In this document: in pieces, positions 1-11,722 of the stretch | Layout of the letters: every line of letters starts with the position of its first letter | Numbering within the stretch: position 1 is the stretch's first letter | Assembly (NCBI GenBank): GCA_021432605.1 | Contig: MU271164.1 | Coordinates: 186,001 to 250,000, forward strand | DNA length: 64,000 nucleotides | Origin: Coniochaeta sp. PMI_546 | Lineage: Eukaryota > Ascomycota > Sordariomycetes > Coniochaetales > Coniochaetaceae | Direction of reading: 5' to 3' | The notes under the pieces: generated by a model | Seen by the model: only the letters and a program-made list of their open reading frames with translations | The model's database searches: none | Told to the model about the DNA's origin: nothing | Made by a program: the position numbers and the translations under genes

Positions 1-478
1 ACGCCACTCAAACATGCGCTGGATCAAAATACCTGCGATGAGAGACGGCCATCGCGGCTTTTCCTGCCTTTCCACATCAATAGGGGCAAGTTCAAGCCTT
101 GGATTGACAAAGTGTCAATGCGATCGACAAACCCCATGATCGACTCGGCTAGTGGTTGTGCTGTCGGTTGTATCGTGGTATTGCCCCGCCATTCTCAAAC
201 CGCTACAAGGCAAGGCGAACCGCGAATACAGGGGAGTCTTGGCAACCCGAGACACAGCTGAGGATACTAGCGCTCAACAACGCGAGACCTGAAACGGCTA
301 CAAGTGTAACGGCAAGGATGTTGGCGATGGCTTTAAGACTCGGTCACTGTGCTCAATTTCTTACTGCGTTCTCTTTCATGTTCATTTTGGAATAACCGTC
401 TCCTACATTTGTTGAGACAACACTTTACGGCTTCTCTCTCTCTCTATCTCTCTCTCAAGTTCAAAGATCCGAGTTACA
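1..478. other. Left-edge non-coding stretch
   Basis: I see no convincing gene here. Short open frames lack family features. A pyrimidine-rich CT repeat at about 433-460 lies just before the UstYa-like start codon and is typical of a fungal core promoter or 5' leader. Confidence 0.5.
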
Positions 479-1431
479 ATGGAGTCCCACTCACAACCGA
501 AATACGACAATGTGCCATTAGAAGATCACGATGAAGCCGGATCTAATACCGAAGTAGACGAATCTCTGATGGGGGATGAGAAGAAGTGGCACGAACATGA
601 TTTCCAGACGCTACGGAAAAGGTCAGGACGCTGCAGGTTAATATCGGCTCTCCGGTCCGGCCTGAACACGCTGCTCCTTCTCGCAATCCTCGGACTTCTC
701 GTCCGACAACAGCTTCAAACAACTCCGAGAAACCAGTGGGAATTTGGCGGCGACTTCACAGGTGTGGCGCCGTCTTTCTCTCAGAAAATAACGACATTCG
801 AGATGGAGTACAAGTATCAGCGGGAGAATACGTCCGAGTTCTTCACGGACGAAGTCATGCATGCGTGGAACGACCTCATGCCAAGTATGGATTCCAGCCC
901 GGTGGTACAAGTCCCGTTATGCTAACTTTGTAAGGGGGAATGGGTTTCCAATCGGTGAATGACACATCGAAATACCACGACTTGCCAACGCCCATCGAGT
1001 GGCCAGATCAAACAGTCTTCACGACATCCATGACACATCAACTGCATTGTCTTGTGAGTTAGGAACATGCCATGTGCCTTCCAACTGCTCGCTGACATTA
1101 CTTCTTAGTTCGCCATTGTACGTGTATATTCGGGGCTGAAGTCAAACCACGAACTGCCTTCGGATCACGAATGGCATATGATCCACTGCTTCTCCTACCT
1201 AAGACAAGCCATCATGTGCTCTGCAGACATGGCACTTGAAGGGCATGAGACGACATTCCCGGATCACAATGGCGGTAGTGACGGCTGGGATTCCAAGCAT
1301 GGTGAGTTTTCACGTCTTCCAATTGGCCACAATCGTCGAAACTGACAAACCCTACAGTCTGTAGGGATTATAACCAAGTTATCTCCTACTTGGAGTCGGT
1401 GCGGGCATACGACGACCGGTTGATATACTAA
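479..1431 (+). CDS. UstYa-family oxidase (DUF3328)
   Basis: UstYa-family proteins are membrane-anchored, copper-dependent-type oxidases that act in fungal secondary metabolism, notably oxidative cyclisation of ribosomal peptides (ustiloxin, asperipin, cyclochlorotine). Four exons join cleanly: 479-884, 935-1053, 1109-1301 and 1358-1431, giving 263 aa, a normal family length. After a charged N-terminus there is one hydrophobic segment at about residues 59-76, then the conserved LMPRGMGF stretch, and both diagnostic HxxHC motifs: HQLHC at the end of exon 2 and HMIHC in exon 3, followed by a CSADMALE segment. All introns are about 50-56 bp with GT..AG ends. It sits next to two short-chain dehydrogenases on the opposite strand. 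The family is secure; the substrate is unknown, and I see no repeated-core precursor peptide beside it. Confidence 0.9.
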
Positions 1432-1542
1432 GTCAAGAAGCTCAAAGTCATTTTCTATCACGATATCATATTCTAGCGTATATTTTGGAAAAAAATCTCC
1501 TAATGCAGTGACATGTCATGCATTCCATCCAGCAATCATTCT

Positions 1543-2442
1543 CTAAGCATACGTGAGACCACCATCAATGTTGAGTACCTGGCCTGTGACGAACGAGCTA
1601 CCCGGGCTGGAGAGGAACACGATCGCTTCAGCAGCCTCTTTGGGCGTGCCATTCCGCTTGATGGCCTGATCGGCGCGGAATCGCTGCGTGTACGGATTGT
1701 CTTCCGGAAATACCAGATCAGTCTCGATCGGTCCGAGCAAAGCGACATTGGCCGTGATACCTCTGGGGCCGAGCTCTTCGGCCCACCCGCGGGTCATGGC
1801 GTGCAGCGCAGCCTTTGAGCCCTATGAACCACTGTATTAGTGTTTTGATTTCTGGGATTGTCATGAGGTAAATTATCTTACGGTGTAGAAGTTTGCCGCG
1901 GCAACTCCGATCCTCGCCCCCACGGAGCTGACATTCACGATCCGAGCACCAGGAGCAGTGAGGTGCGGTTCAGCAGCCTGGATGAGCAGGAAGATGCTGC
2001 GGACATTGACGTTGAAGACGGTCGTGAACGCATCGACTTGCGTACCGGCGATACTCGGGAAGGCGGCAATGGTGGCGGCGTTGTTGACTAGGATATCGAT
2101 GGTCCTTCCAGGGAAGGCCTCAAGCGTGGCGTCGACAATGTCTTTCCCGTAGGTCAGGCTGCTGGCGTCGGCCTGAACGGCCGTGGCTTGGACGCCAAGA
2201 GCGCGGATAGTCTCGACGTTCTTGAGGGCTGTCTCTTTGCTGCTGTTGTAGTGGATGACGATCTGCGTCGTGTCAGCTTCATGTCTGACAACCTGTCAAG
2301 AAGTTCGTGTTGAGATTGGAGAACTAACATCGGCTCCTTGCTCGGCTAGGATGGTAGCTGTTGCGAAGCCAACGCCGTTGCTTTTACCAGCTCCGGTCAC
2401 GATGGCCAGTTTTCCCTGCAAAGGCTTAATTGTGGGAGACAT
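1543..2442 (-). CDS. Short-chain dehydrogenase/reductase (classical SDR)
   Basis: This is an NAD(P)-dependent oxidoreductase of the classical SDR type, probably cytosolic. Three exons on the minus strand (2329-2442, 1882-2262, 1543-1821) give 257 aa. The cofactor motif [10 protein letters not shown] near residue 15 carries a two-residue insertion relative to TGxxxGxG. NNAA, a YTGSK catalytic YxxxK pair and the C-terminal NIDGGLTYA complete the Rossmann fold signatures. The YTGSK motif spans the second intron, which confirms that junction. The ATG at 2440-2442 is chosen because it directly precedes the cofactor fold; upstream in-frame residues look like leader. A TATATAAG box lies about 120 bp upstream. 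The 3' end is only about 110 bp from the convergent UstYa-like gene, so a shared pathway is possible but unproven. The substrate cannot be read from sequence. Confidence 0.9.
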
Positions 2443-3111
2443 TTTGTTGTAGATTTGGTCTGAATAAATCAAATGGTCAAATTGATAGGCAGTAGTCTTC
2501 TCTGAGTTAGTGTTTGCTGTGTGCTTAGAATTTCTTTCGAGTTGAATGCAAGTTCCAACTCTTATATACATCAACTTCTCCATGTCTTTGAGGCTTCATT
2601 CTCTCTGCGAGTCGGTGTCACTGCGCATCGGGTTAAAGAAGCTCCTATCCATCACCCATGTGAGTTGATGAGCAATTGGGGGTGTATGCCTTGACTTTGT
2701 TCGATGTCGAGATATGTTGGCTTTCAGCCTGGATAGACGTACGTCTTCCGGGCTGTTGTGTAATCTCTCTTACCAGAAACGGACAGCGGGTCGTGGTTTA
2801 TTGGCCAGACGCTGATCACTGTGGGTAACAGCATTTGCTGACTATTGTCTCCTGCTCATTGGGTTGCACCAATCAGCAGTTGACTTTGATTGCTGGCTTA
2901 GAAATGCATTGTGGATGTGTTGTTACATAAGGTACAGTGACGTGACCTCATCTGTATTTGTGCGCTAGCAGGCCGGTCCCTCCTATCTGTGGGTGCAATA
3001 GAATATACCAGTTTCATGCCAATGCTTCCTAAGCACACACAGGGGATCATTTATCGCCCTATCCCAGCATATCTCCTTCATGACCGCACCTGATTCTACT
3101 CCAGCGTGTGT
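2443..3111. other. Intergenic: SDR promoter and 3' flank of second SDR
   Basis: Apart from the TATA element I see no gene. Upstream signals of the 257-aa SDR and the 3' flank of the neighbouring 295-aa SDR share this 0.67 kb. Confidence 0.5.
2561..2568 (-). promoter_or_regulatory. TATA box of the 257-aa SDR gene
   Basis: On the minus strand this reads TATATAAG, about 120 bp upstream of the start codon at 2442. Position and sequence fit a core promoter TATA element; transcription from it is inferred. Confidence 0.45.
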
Positions 3112-4105
3112 TTAGTCGCCGAGTGGATAAGCGTGCATGATTTGACCATAGTACAGCTCGGAGTCCTTGCTGGCAAGGAAGACGAACGATGGAGCAATCT
3201 CGCTCGGTTGTCCTACACGACCAATGCCTGACTGCTTCCCGTAGCCCTCCATCTGCTCTGCAGGACGAGACGCCGGCTGCAGCGGAGTGTGCACTGGTCC
3301 CGGGGCAACAGCGTTCACACGTATGCCCTTGGGCATGAGTTGCTTGGCCAACGCCCGTGTGAAAGATGTGATGGCGCCCTTTGTCGCGGCATAATCGACC
3401 AAGCTCGCAGTACCGCGGAACGCGACAGTCGATGTGGTGTTGATGATACTGCCACCCTTTTTCATATGCTACTTTGTGTCAACAATGCATCCTTATGGCG
3501 AAGCGTGTTAGAAGGAAGGCTTACCGGTACAGCATACTTGGTCATGGCAAACATTTGCAAGATATTGCTCCTGAACGTGGATTCGACATTGTCAAGATCG
3601 ATCTCGGCGATATCGTCGCACATGATCTGTTTCGATGCGTTGTTCACAAGAACATGAAGGGCTCCGAACTTCTCCATGTGCTTCTCGACAGCCTTGCGGC
3701 AAGTCTCGTTGTCCATAAGGTCGCCCGGAATGAGGAGGCACTCTCGGCCCTCCTTCTCGACCAACTTCTTAGTGTCCTCGGCATCTGGCTGTTCCTCGGG
3801 CAGGTACACAATGGATACATCTGATCCCTCACGTGCAAATAATACAGCAACACTTCGACCAATGCCCGAGTCTCCTCCGGTGATGAGCGCCTTGTTGCCC
3901 TTCAGTTTTCCGGCCGCCAGGTACTCGACGAAGTCTCCCTTGCCCTCCAGCTTGGTGCTCTCGCTTGATGGCTCCATCTTCCTCTCCAAACTGGTCATAT
4001 CAGCAACAGACCAAACCTAATACTATAGAACACAACATACCCGGGAAGGTTTTGCTCCTGGCCCTTCTCGACCGGCAGGAAATTTCCCTGATCGCTTTTT
4101 GACAT
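3112..4105 (-). CDS. SDR of the YghA / general stress protein 39 group
   Basis: This is an NAD(P)-dependent short-chain dehydrogenase of the extended-N-terminus group related to bacterial YghA and YdaD/GSP39. Three exons (4041-4105, 3525-3990, 3112-3468) give 295 aa. The first exon encodes the family's leader, with QEQNLPG followed by an MEP segment. The core shows TGGDSGIGRS, NNASKQ, the catalytic YAATK and NAVAPGPVHTPL. The ATG at 4103-4105 is chosen because it supplies this conserved leader, which a start in the second exon would lose. Introns are 50 and 56 bp. Family members act on aldehydes or sugar alcohols and are often stress-induced; the substrate here is unknown. It lies about 0.7 kb upstream of another SDR in the same orientation. 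Confidence 0.9.
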
Positions 4106-6259
4106 GATGCGGGATGACGGACGGGTGTCTGACGCGGAGATGCCTGATTGAAAGGTTCTTGAACTGAGAGACGCTCAGTTTGCAAGAAGTGAGCTGAGAG
4201 TCTGAATTGTATCTATGTTTCTGACAGTAAAGAAGTTGGTCGTGGAGACAAGTAGGATATGTTATGGTTTACGTTATATTTATTCATGACATCATCTAGA
4301 ACGATGAGCGAGGAATTACATCATCATGAGGGTTAGGGTTCAAAGTAGTGTTCGCTGACGCCAAGCAAACATCTACCATCCTATATGATTCAGCGAGTAA
4401 TCAGTGGTCTATTTCATGTATTATAAATCCAAAGGAAATACAGTATGATTTAGAACGACAAGGGTGCAGTTCGAGCTTACAGAGCCAGTAACGCGTTCTA
4501 ACGTTAGGCGGAGCGCTGTCTAAGGCAGGTGTGTATTCCTGTCCGAAGTAGCCCAGCCTAGCCGACGATCATTTTCCTCAGGTACCCTCTATATTTGGCT
4601 TAAACGGGTGATTGGCATGATACCTAACGGGACATACATCCTTTTCATCAGAGGCGTGAGATGTTTGATCGGTCTCCAGTTCAAGAGGACCTTCGAGACA
4701 AACAGCCTAAAGGAAGAGCAACACCTATGCCCTATAAGATAGCAGCACCCGTCTATGATATACCATAGCACCGTGGTAACTCTAAAAAGTGTCCCTCTTT
4801 GAACATGTCAAAGTTGTTGGTGTCGATCAAGCATATCTGAAAAGAAGGGCAACGTAGTACCGTGGCCAAGCTTCAGACGCTGGGAATGTGCCGTGTGGAT
4901 TTTTTCCCCCAGACCATCTCATGTTAGACTTCAAGATTCCCGAATCCTGAGATCTTGGTAATATGTCTGGTACAGCAAAAGAAAATGTAATCTACAAAAA
5001 TGGCAACAAATCACAAACCCACGAGGCCTTTCCAAGGAGGCCCACCGGTTCTCTTTACTGGCCGTCGGAATATGTAGGAGGCCGAACAACTTGCGAAAGT
5101 AATACCTAGTCATTGGAGACATCGCGGTTGAGGTTGCCATTCTTCTGGATGAGACTGTCTTCTTCAATCAACCGTGCCTATAAAGAGGACTTCTCTTTAA
5201 AATTCCACCAGTTTTGCCTTGCGTGCCCCCAAGTGATATCACATGTCGTCGAAATCCGGCCTTGAGGAGAAACAAACATACGTCCCAGAGAGGCAATCCA
5301 ACTTTGGCCACTTGCTCCTGAGATCGGACTGCTTTTCTTCAACTTTCCGTGCCAAATCGAAGTCAGGCAATCTCGATTCTCCCAAACACTCATATTTTGA
5401 GTTCGTCGAGCCGGATGCACTCAAGCGGCACTTTCAACTCAGTCTGCAAGTAGTTGTGTCATCTTTGTACGGCCATGGCACGGCTAACAAGACCAAATGG
5501 CTGAATCACGGTCTACTATTCCCCATAGTGACCCCGGTTTCGCTTCTCGAGCAACTACGATCCACTAATCCTTCCCCTACAGAGAGTGTTAAGACACTGA
5601 TTCTTGACCTTGGACTAGTATGTTTTCCAGAATGGTGCTGAGTATTGGCATTACCAGATATCCCCAGAGAATCGATGTCGCTGTGAAGAGATGGACATAA
5701 CTACTGTTCCCTTAGAAGGCCACGTTCGTAACGTTTACGTCTTGCTGCAGATCTCTATAAAGTTCCTTGTAGGTTTGTGACGGGCGATTGCTTATGTCTA
5801 GAATTATGATCCAGGACACAAGTGTGAGAACGTGAGCGTCATGAGCCCTGGAAGAGACCTGTGAAAACTGACGAGGACTTTTCCTGCTTCTTGTCGTCCC
5901 CTTCTCAGTGCACTCACGTGGTTTCTTTCTCCCTTGCCCGGATATTAACACGCACATTACAAAGTGCTTTGGCTGCAAAGATAAGAGCGTCAGAAGCAAG
6001 AGCCAAACGGTTCATGTAGGATCTTAATTCACCTACTGTCACTTCTCTTGCTAATTACCACTGTATATCGAAAACCCAATCATCATTAGTATCAAGTTTT
6101 GGAGCACACAAATACGAGCTGAGCACGTCGCTGGCAGCCACGGCCAGACGCTCCCGATATAGTCAAGCATCACAATCGTATAGAGCCACAGCACAACGCT
6201 TTAGTGTTGTGAAAGCTAGGTTTCTCCAAAAGAAAAAAAATCTTAACACCTGAGTCCAA
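4106..6259. other. Gene-poor 2.1 kb between SDR and protease
   Basis: No recognisable gene. The only candidate is a weak two-exon open frame on the plus strand at 5243-5780, listed separately. The remaining open frames are short, overlap on both strands and resemble no family I know. Confidence 0.5.
5243..5780 (+). CDS. Doubtful hypothetical protein
   Basis: I do not recognise this protein. A 375-nt open frame starting at 5243 ends at a GTATGT donor (5618) and continues in frame after a TTACCAG acceptor at 5658, giving 165 aa if spliced. The N-terminal half is polar and rich in Ser and Lys; the second exon carries a CRCEE cluster. The inferred intron would be only 40 bp, at the lower limit for fungi, and no domain is visible. 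Without the splice the frame stops at 5641 (132 aa). It may be a lineage-specific gene, a decayed fragment or chance. Confidence 0.2.
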
Positions 6260-9243
6260 TTACGGGGTGTATGGCAAGATGGTAATTTGAGGCGTACTCC
6301 AGATGTCCCAGTTGTCAGAGTGTTCAGGGTCGCTGAACGGGATCAGTGCCGCAAAACGTATCCTGTTCATCATGAAGTTAACACACCGAAAGGCTTTCCG
6401 GGGCAGGGGAGCAAAACTCACGTGTAATTGCCCGGAGCGATGTAAGTCCCATTCGCCAATTTGCCAAACCACCAGAACCCCTGGGAATAGTAGCTCCAAG
6501 TCGAGGTGCGGACGAGATTTGTCAGCGGGAACGGTATCACCGCCTCCTTATCCATGAAACTGGGGTCGAACGCCCAGTAGGCGTCGGAGTCGACGAAGTA
6601 CGTGGCCGACCCGACGTAGCCGTCCTTGCCGGCGACGGGCGGGTACTTCCACTGCGACTCCTTCCAGCCCGGTTGGAAGATGTCGAAGCGCAGCTGTTTG
6701 GTGCCCCACTTGAAGTCCGCGTAGATCTTGGGGAAACTCTGCACCTCCCATGATAGATCGAAGTTGTACGTGTGGTAGTACTGTATGTCGTCCCTGTTCG
6801 GGCCGGAGACTTGGTACGGCGTCGTGTCCGCAAAGAGGTTGCGCCGCATGCTCTTCTTCAGGTCGAAGCCGGCGCCGAAGTAGGGAATGGAGAGCTCCTC
6901 GCCGTTGCTCCCCGAGATGAGAATCTTGCCGCTGTAAATCGGCAGTTGCGACTCGTCCAGTCCGGTCGGGATGTTGAAGTTGAACTGCGCCGTCTTCGTC
7001 TCGCCGGGCTTCACGGTGAAGGTGCCCGACGGCAGGCTGACTTTGGGGGCGATGCTGAGGGGCACCAGCTCGTAGAACACGGAGAGATAGGAAGGGTACG
7101 ACGACTGAGCGTTGAACCCACCTGCGGGCTGCACGGTGAACTTGTAGGTTATGGGCTTATCGCCGTTGTTAGTGATGGAGGCTTCGTGGTAGCGGCTGAA
7201 GTGGGATGTGTCATTGAGCTCAAACTTGCTGAACGAGAGGGAGGTCTGATAGTTCAAGACCTTCCACGCGTTGACAAGGCCACTTCCCACTTGAGGTACA
7301 GGAGCCCAGAAACCATAGTCAATCGGCAGTGACGTGGGTGCCTGCACCTGCCAGGGGACTGCAGCTCCTGAAGTGATGATGCGGTTCGCCAGGTCCTTCG
7401 CAAATCCGGGTCCATGGGTAGATCTGCCGCCGTATTTCCCAACATATAAGGCAGCGATGCCGGCAACGTAGGGGCATGCCATGCTGGTACCAGAGAGCAC
7501 GGCCCAGGTACTGCCGAGATACGTGGAGTATATCCGGCCGCCTGGAGCAGCCACGTCGGGCTTGATTTCCAACTCAAAGGTTCCGCCAAACGAGGTATAC
7601 TCGGACGGGATGCCGCCCGCAGAGTTGTAGAACCCCACGGCCCAGCTGCTGTCCGTCGGAGGTGTGAAGTCGGCCGTCACATTGCCGCCGGCCTTGACAG
7701 TAGCGATGATGGCCTCGCCAGCCTTGGCCTCAATGAGAGCAACCGGGATAGCCGGGTCGGTGGAGCCTGGGTTCACCACCGGATTCCCGTTGTTGTAGAA
7801 GAGGATGTACTTGGCCCCGAACTTTGCTGCATTGGCCTGCTTGACGGAGAAGTTGCATGTTCCCCTGCGAATTAGAGCGATACCGCCAGAAAGATCCGGT
7901 GTCGTGTCCGGCAGCGGCGAACACGCATCGGCAGGGTTGGTAGGGTCTAGAGAGACGGGAATAATTGGCAATCCAGTGACAGTCCAGAGATCTGACCCTG
8001 ACGCTGGTTCATATGCGAGAGTCGATGTGTTTACTGTGCCGTCAAGAATGAAAGAAGCTTTGAAGGGTGGAGCGGCGATGACACTGGCGTCGGTCGAAGC
8101 GACTGCAATCACGTTCTTACCGCTGGACCCGGAACTCGCAAAGAAAGGACCGTCCTCGCCCGAGTTTCCGGCTGAGATTGTGACAACTACTCCTTGGTCG
8201 ACCAGCCTCGAAGCCACAGTAGCCCATGCACCCTCAGACCAACCTATTAACCAGTGTTAGCACCGCCTTAGCACATGGGACACTCCCCAAAGTTAGTCAG
8301 GGGCAACAAACCACTTGTTCCGCCAATACTGGAAGTGATGATATCCGCCTACAAGCATGTTAGGGTTGCAGGAATCTTCTCATCGACTGCTTTGTCAGAC
8401 TTACACCAGCTTCATACGCTTGCAGAAATGCGTCGATCAAAGTGTCCTCGTCTGTGCTGTCGGCGTTTGCAAAGACCTTGAAGGACAACAGAGTGGCTTC
8501 CGGTGCCACACCGGTGAACCTATCCATGTTAGTGACTGCAAATGACTCCTGAGGTATACAGACATACCATTCCGATTTTCCAGCTATGATACCAGCCACG
8601 TGTGTACCATGACCGAGGTCATCATAGGGGTCTGAATCCGGTACCTTTGGGCCATCGTAGGGCCATCCTCCGTCACCCACCAGGTCGGCACCGCCAGCGA
8701 CTTTGAAGCCTGGTCCGAAGCCACCGCCCAGCTGGCAAGGATCAGTCCTGATACGCTCCATATAGAGGAATCACTTACCGCCGGGTGTAGGTAGTCCGTT
8801 CCGGTATCCACAACCGCAACTATAGCACCCTTGCCAAAGATCCCGGCGTCATGAGCCTTGTCCACGCCAGTGAATGAATGGACAGAGTAGTTGGCAGCTG
8901 CGGCATCGTCACTGAAGGTGGCAGAGGGCTTAAACGGGCTAAGCTGGATCCTACCAACGGACCAGGCCTGCGAGACTTCCTGCACGGCTTGAAGAGTATC
9001 AACATTTGCTTTGGTGGACTCGATACTGAGGCCTGTGAATATGTCGGTGTTGAAAGTCCTGAGAATCGTTGCGCCGCTGGCCTTGACTTTGGCGGAGAGG
9101 ATGTCGATGTTTGTTCCTTCGGCTGCCTCGACGATGAACTTCTTTGGAGCGATGACGGTAGAGTTTGGAGGCTGAAGTTTGTGGGACAGTGCATCGACAC
9201 CCCCTAGGGGGAGAAGAAAGACCAAAAGCTGTTGCAGACGCAT
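6260..9243 (-). CDS. Secreted subtilisin-like serine protease (S8, Vpr/C5a-peptidase-like)
   Basis: This is an extracellular endopeptidase of the subtilase family. Six exons (8779-9243, 8568-8731, 8405-8519, 8312-8348, 6422-8243, 6260-6362) give 901 aa. The order is signal peptide (about 1-19), I9-type propeptide (about 30-110), then the catalytic domain with Asp146 in VVDTGTD, His196 in GHGTHVAG, oxyanion Asn287 in SAGNSG and Ser514 in SGTSMACPY. A PA (protease-associated) domain lies within the catalytic domain at about 350-450. After Ser514 come C-terminal beta domains of the DUF1034/Fn3 type, with KPGETKTAQF. The last short exon adds a conserved RFAAL...WDIW end, so the open frame that stops at 6418 is not the true C-terminus. 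All introns are 47-68 bp. Multi-domain fungal members help degrade external protein and can act on hosts; the lifestyle role is inferred only. Confidence 0.93.
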
Positions 9244-11722
9244 CTTGAATGTCTGTGATGCCAGCCGGGGTTGATAGCCCTTGCAGGGCAAAGGAGACTA
9301 CGCCCATTATATGTTAAAACAGCTGATCCAACGGTGCGTACCAGGCGCCGTCGTGAGCCGCAAGCACACGGCTCATCCATGGCATCGTTGATGCCATCTC
9401 AGACGGTCTTCCACCTGCCGTTTATGACGGATACGAACTTGTACGCGTCTTGGCATTGAGATGTCGTGGACGACGGCATTGCTTGTGAATCTTCACATCC
9501 CGCACTACGTCCGTCATCGGCGCTGGAAGTCTTCACAGTCCCTGGTCATGCTTCGCCAGGAAACGTTGGATGGATAGTCGCGGTCGGACCGTGCGTGAAA
9601 GGCGCTACTGCAGGTCGAGATCACAATGTCCCCTAGGAACCGTTGAACAATGCAGATAAGCATTCGTCGACTGTCTATTTTGGTAAGGTGACAGTGCCCA
9701 TGCAGGGCCGGATGGAGTATTGTAACGGTAGGGATACCATGTGGTCTTCCACAGCATGACGCGACAACGATATATAATTGCAAGATACTGAAAGGTCGGC
9801 GCAGAGGCTGGAGCTAGGTGCAGGCATCGCTGTCTAATGTCCTGTACATGGACGACCAAGGAACTACTCCGAAGCGCTTGCTCGGACACATTCTTGAGTC
9901 TGGTATAAGTCAGAGCTGGTTCCGGCTCGACCGGCTCGACACGTCTGGGAGATGCGGTTGTTCACAGCTCGGCCAAGCATCCATAGAATGAGGAGACGAG
10001 AAGTCCATTCACTTTCACTTTCTGATAGAGCTGCTCTCGCTCCTGTCGCTGCCACGAAGGCCCAAGGGCATGGCAAAGGCGGGGTCGCAGTGCTTCACAA
10101 TTAATTTGCTGAACCCTGGATACCAACCGCCAAGACATCAGTCTTCCCAACGTGGCAGCTCATGTCCGGGACCTTCCACAATAGCGATCAGATAGGGAAT
10201 GCGGATGAGCACTAGCTCCTCTAAAGTGTGACATCTTGGCCGCTGGAGCGGTCTGTGGAAGGTGAATAAGGTGAAGATGGCGCAAGCCATCAAGCGTGCT
10301 CAAGTGCTTAGCTCGTCATTTCAGATCTGTTAGCTTGTATTGTGTCGCCTCTGTCAAGCTCTGGCAGAGGGAACCTCATCCGTTTATCTTATATCGCAGA
10401 TGGCCTTCCCAACATGAGGATAATGGGGTCTCGGCATACATGATTGACTTCAAGATGCTGACTGGTGACCATGGGGAGTCTCGCTCACCGCCAGGTGAAG
10501 ACGCAAGATAAGGCACGCAATGAAAGATTATCCTTCTTGATGGAAGGAGGTTGAAAGAGGGACCGCCAGTCGTTTGTACGAAGGTGCAGATCGCAGGTAC
10601 GGCCTCGACACGAGTTTGTCAACTCGATCGGGGAACCTCAAGAGCGAAATGGCAGAACATGTTTCACAATCTGGATGCCAACTCATCATATGCATTTACC
10701 CGTGTCTCTACTCGCGTAAATACATTTTCACGAATCTGCAAGTATGGAGCCCATCGAGGCTCACAGATGCACAAGTGCTGGATTCCAATACCGTGGACAC
10801 AAACAGCGAGAAGTCACTGGAGATCAGAGAACATGAGAGGCATCAAAAGTCTCTTCTACACCTCCAAGGCAAGCCTAGGATAGCATTGAAAAATAAAAAA
10901 CAGGCCCTTCAGACTTCCACCAACAACCATCCTGCCTCGAGCGCAAAAGCTAACTCGAATGCGGGATTGAGATCATCAACACTCTTTATACAGCCGAGGC
11001 AGAGCCAAGACCGCCACCTTTGCAGGCAGGGCAAGAGTAAAACGTCTTCACTCTAGGTTATCGGGGATCAAATCATCTTCAGGGTTGGGATCTGTGGCTT
11101 TCGTGGAAAACCAAGAGAGGAACGACGACTAAATAGAGATTCTATGAAGTACTGTTGAAGAGGAAAGAGTTAGAATTTGGGACAATCTGGCAGCTGGAGA
11201 GGCCAGGGCCGGATGCTCCTGGTTAGGGGGGTGGGGAGAGGCTTACTTGTCGAACATGAAGAAAAAAAGAAGTCAGTTGAATGAGCGGGCAGACGAGCGA
11301 CAATATATATGTGCTCTAGGTGGACCGTGCGCAATCTTCTTGGTGCAAATTTTCCCAGCGTTCTCAGTTGTCGAACGGATCTGGCTGGCCGTAAGCATTA
11401 CTGCCGCTGTTGGCCGCCAAAATTTCTCGTGCTTCGCTCAACCTTTCCCAAGACCACAATGTTGTTAAGACTGATGGACAGAGTGAGTCACGAATGTCCT
11501 GTTGTTCGCACATGAGTTCACACCCTTGGTCTTTGGTCTTTGGTCTCCCTTTTAGAGATCTTGTTCTAAGGTTTCTATGTCAACCTGTATTGTCCGATCA
11601 GGCGGATGAGAGCATCTCCCGTTCAGGCATTAGCCAGTAATGACATCAAACCGAGTCTTTCGAGTCGAGAATGCTCCGAGTTAATCTTGACCGTCTAGCA
11701 TGTTGGAGTCGGAACGATACTG
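9244..11722. other. Gene-poor 2.5 kb upstream of the protease
   Basis: This holds the protease promoter, with an AT-rich TATA-like stretch near 9305. The rest shows only short, overlapping, unrecognisable frames. The longest, plus strand 10574-11056, has no domain and a composition unlike neighbouring genes, so I do not call it. Confidence 0.5.

Noticed and set aside
10551-11056. Overlapping frames of 110 and 160 codons
   Set aside because: Two frames overlap in the same strand without homology, and the residue composition does not resemble neighbouring genes.
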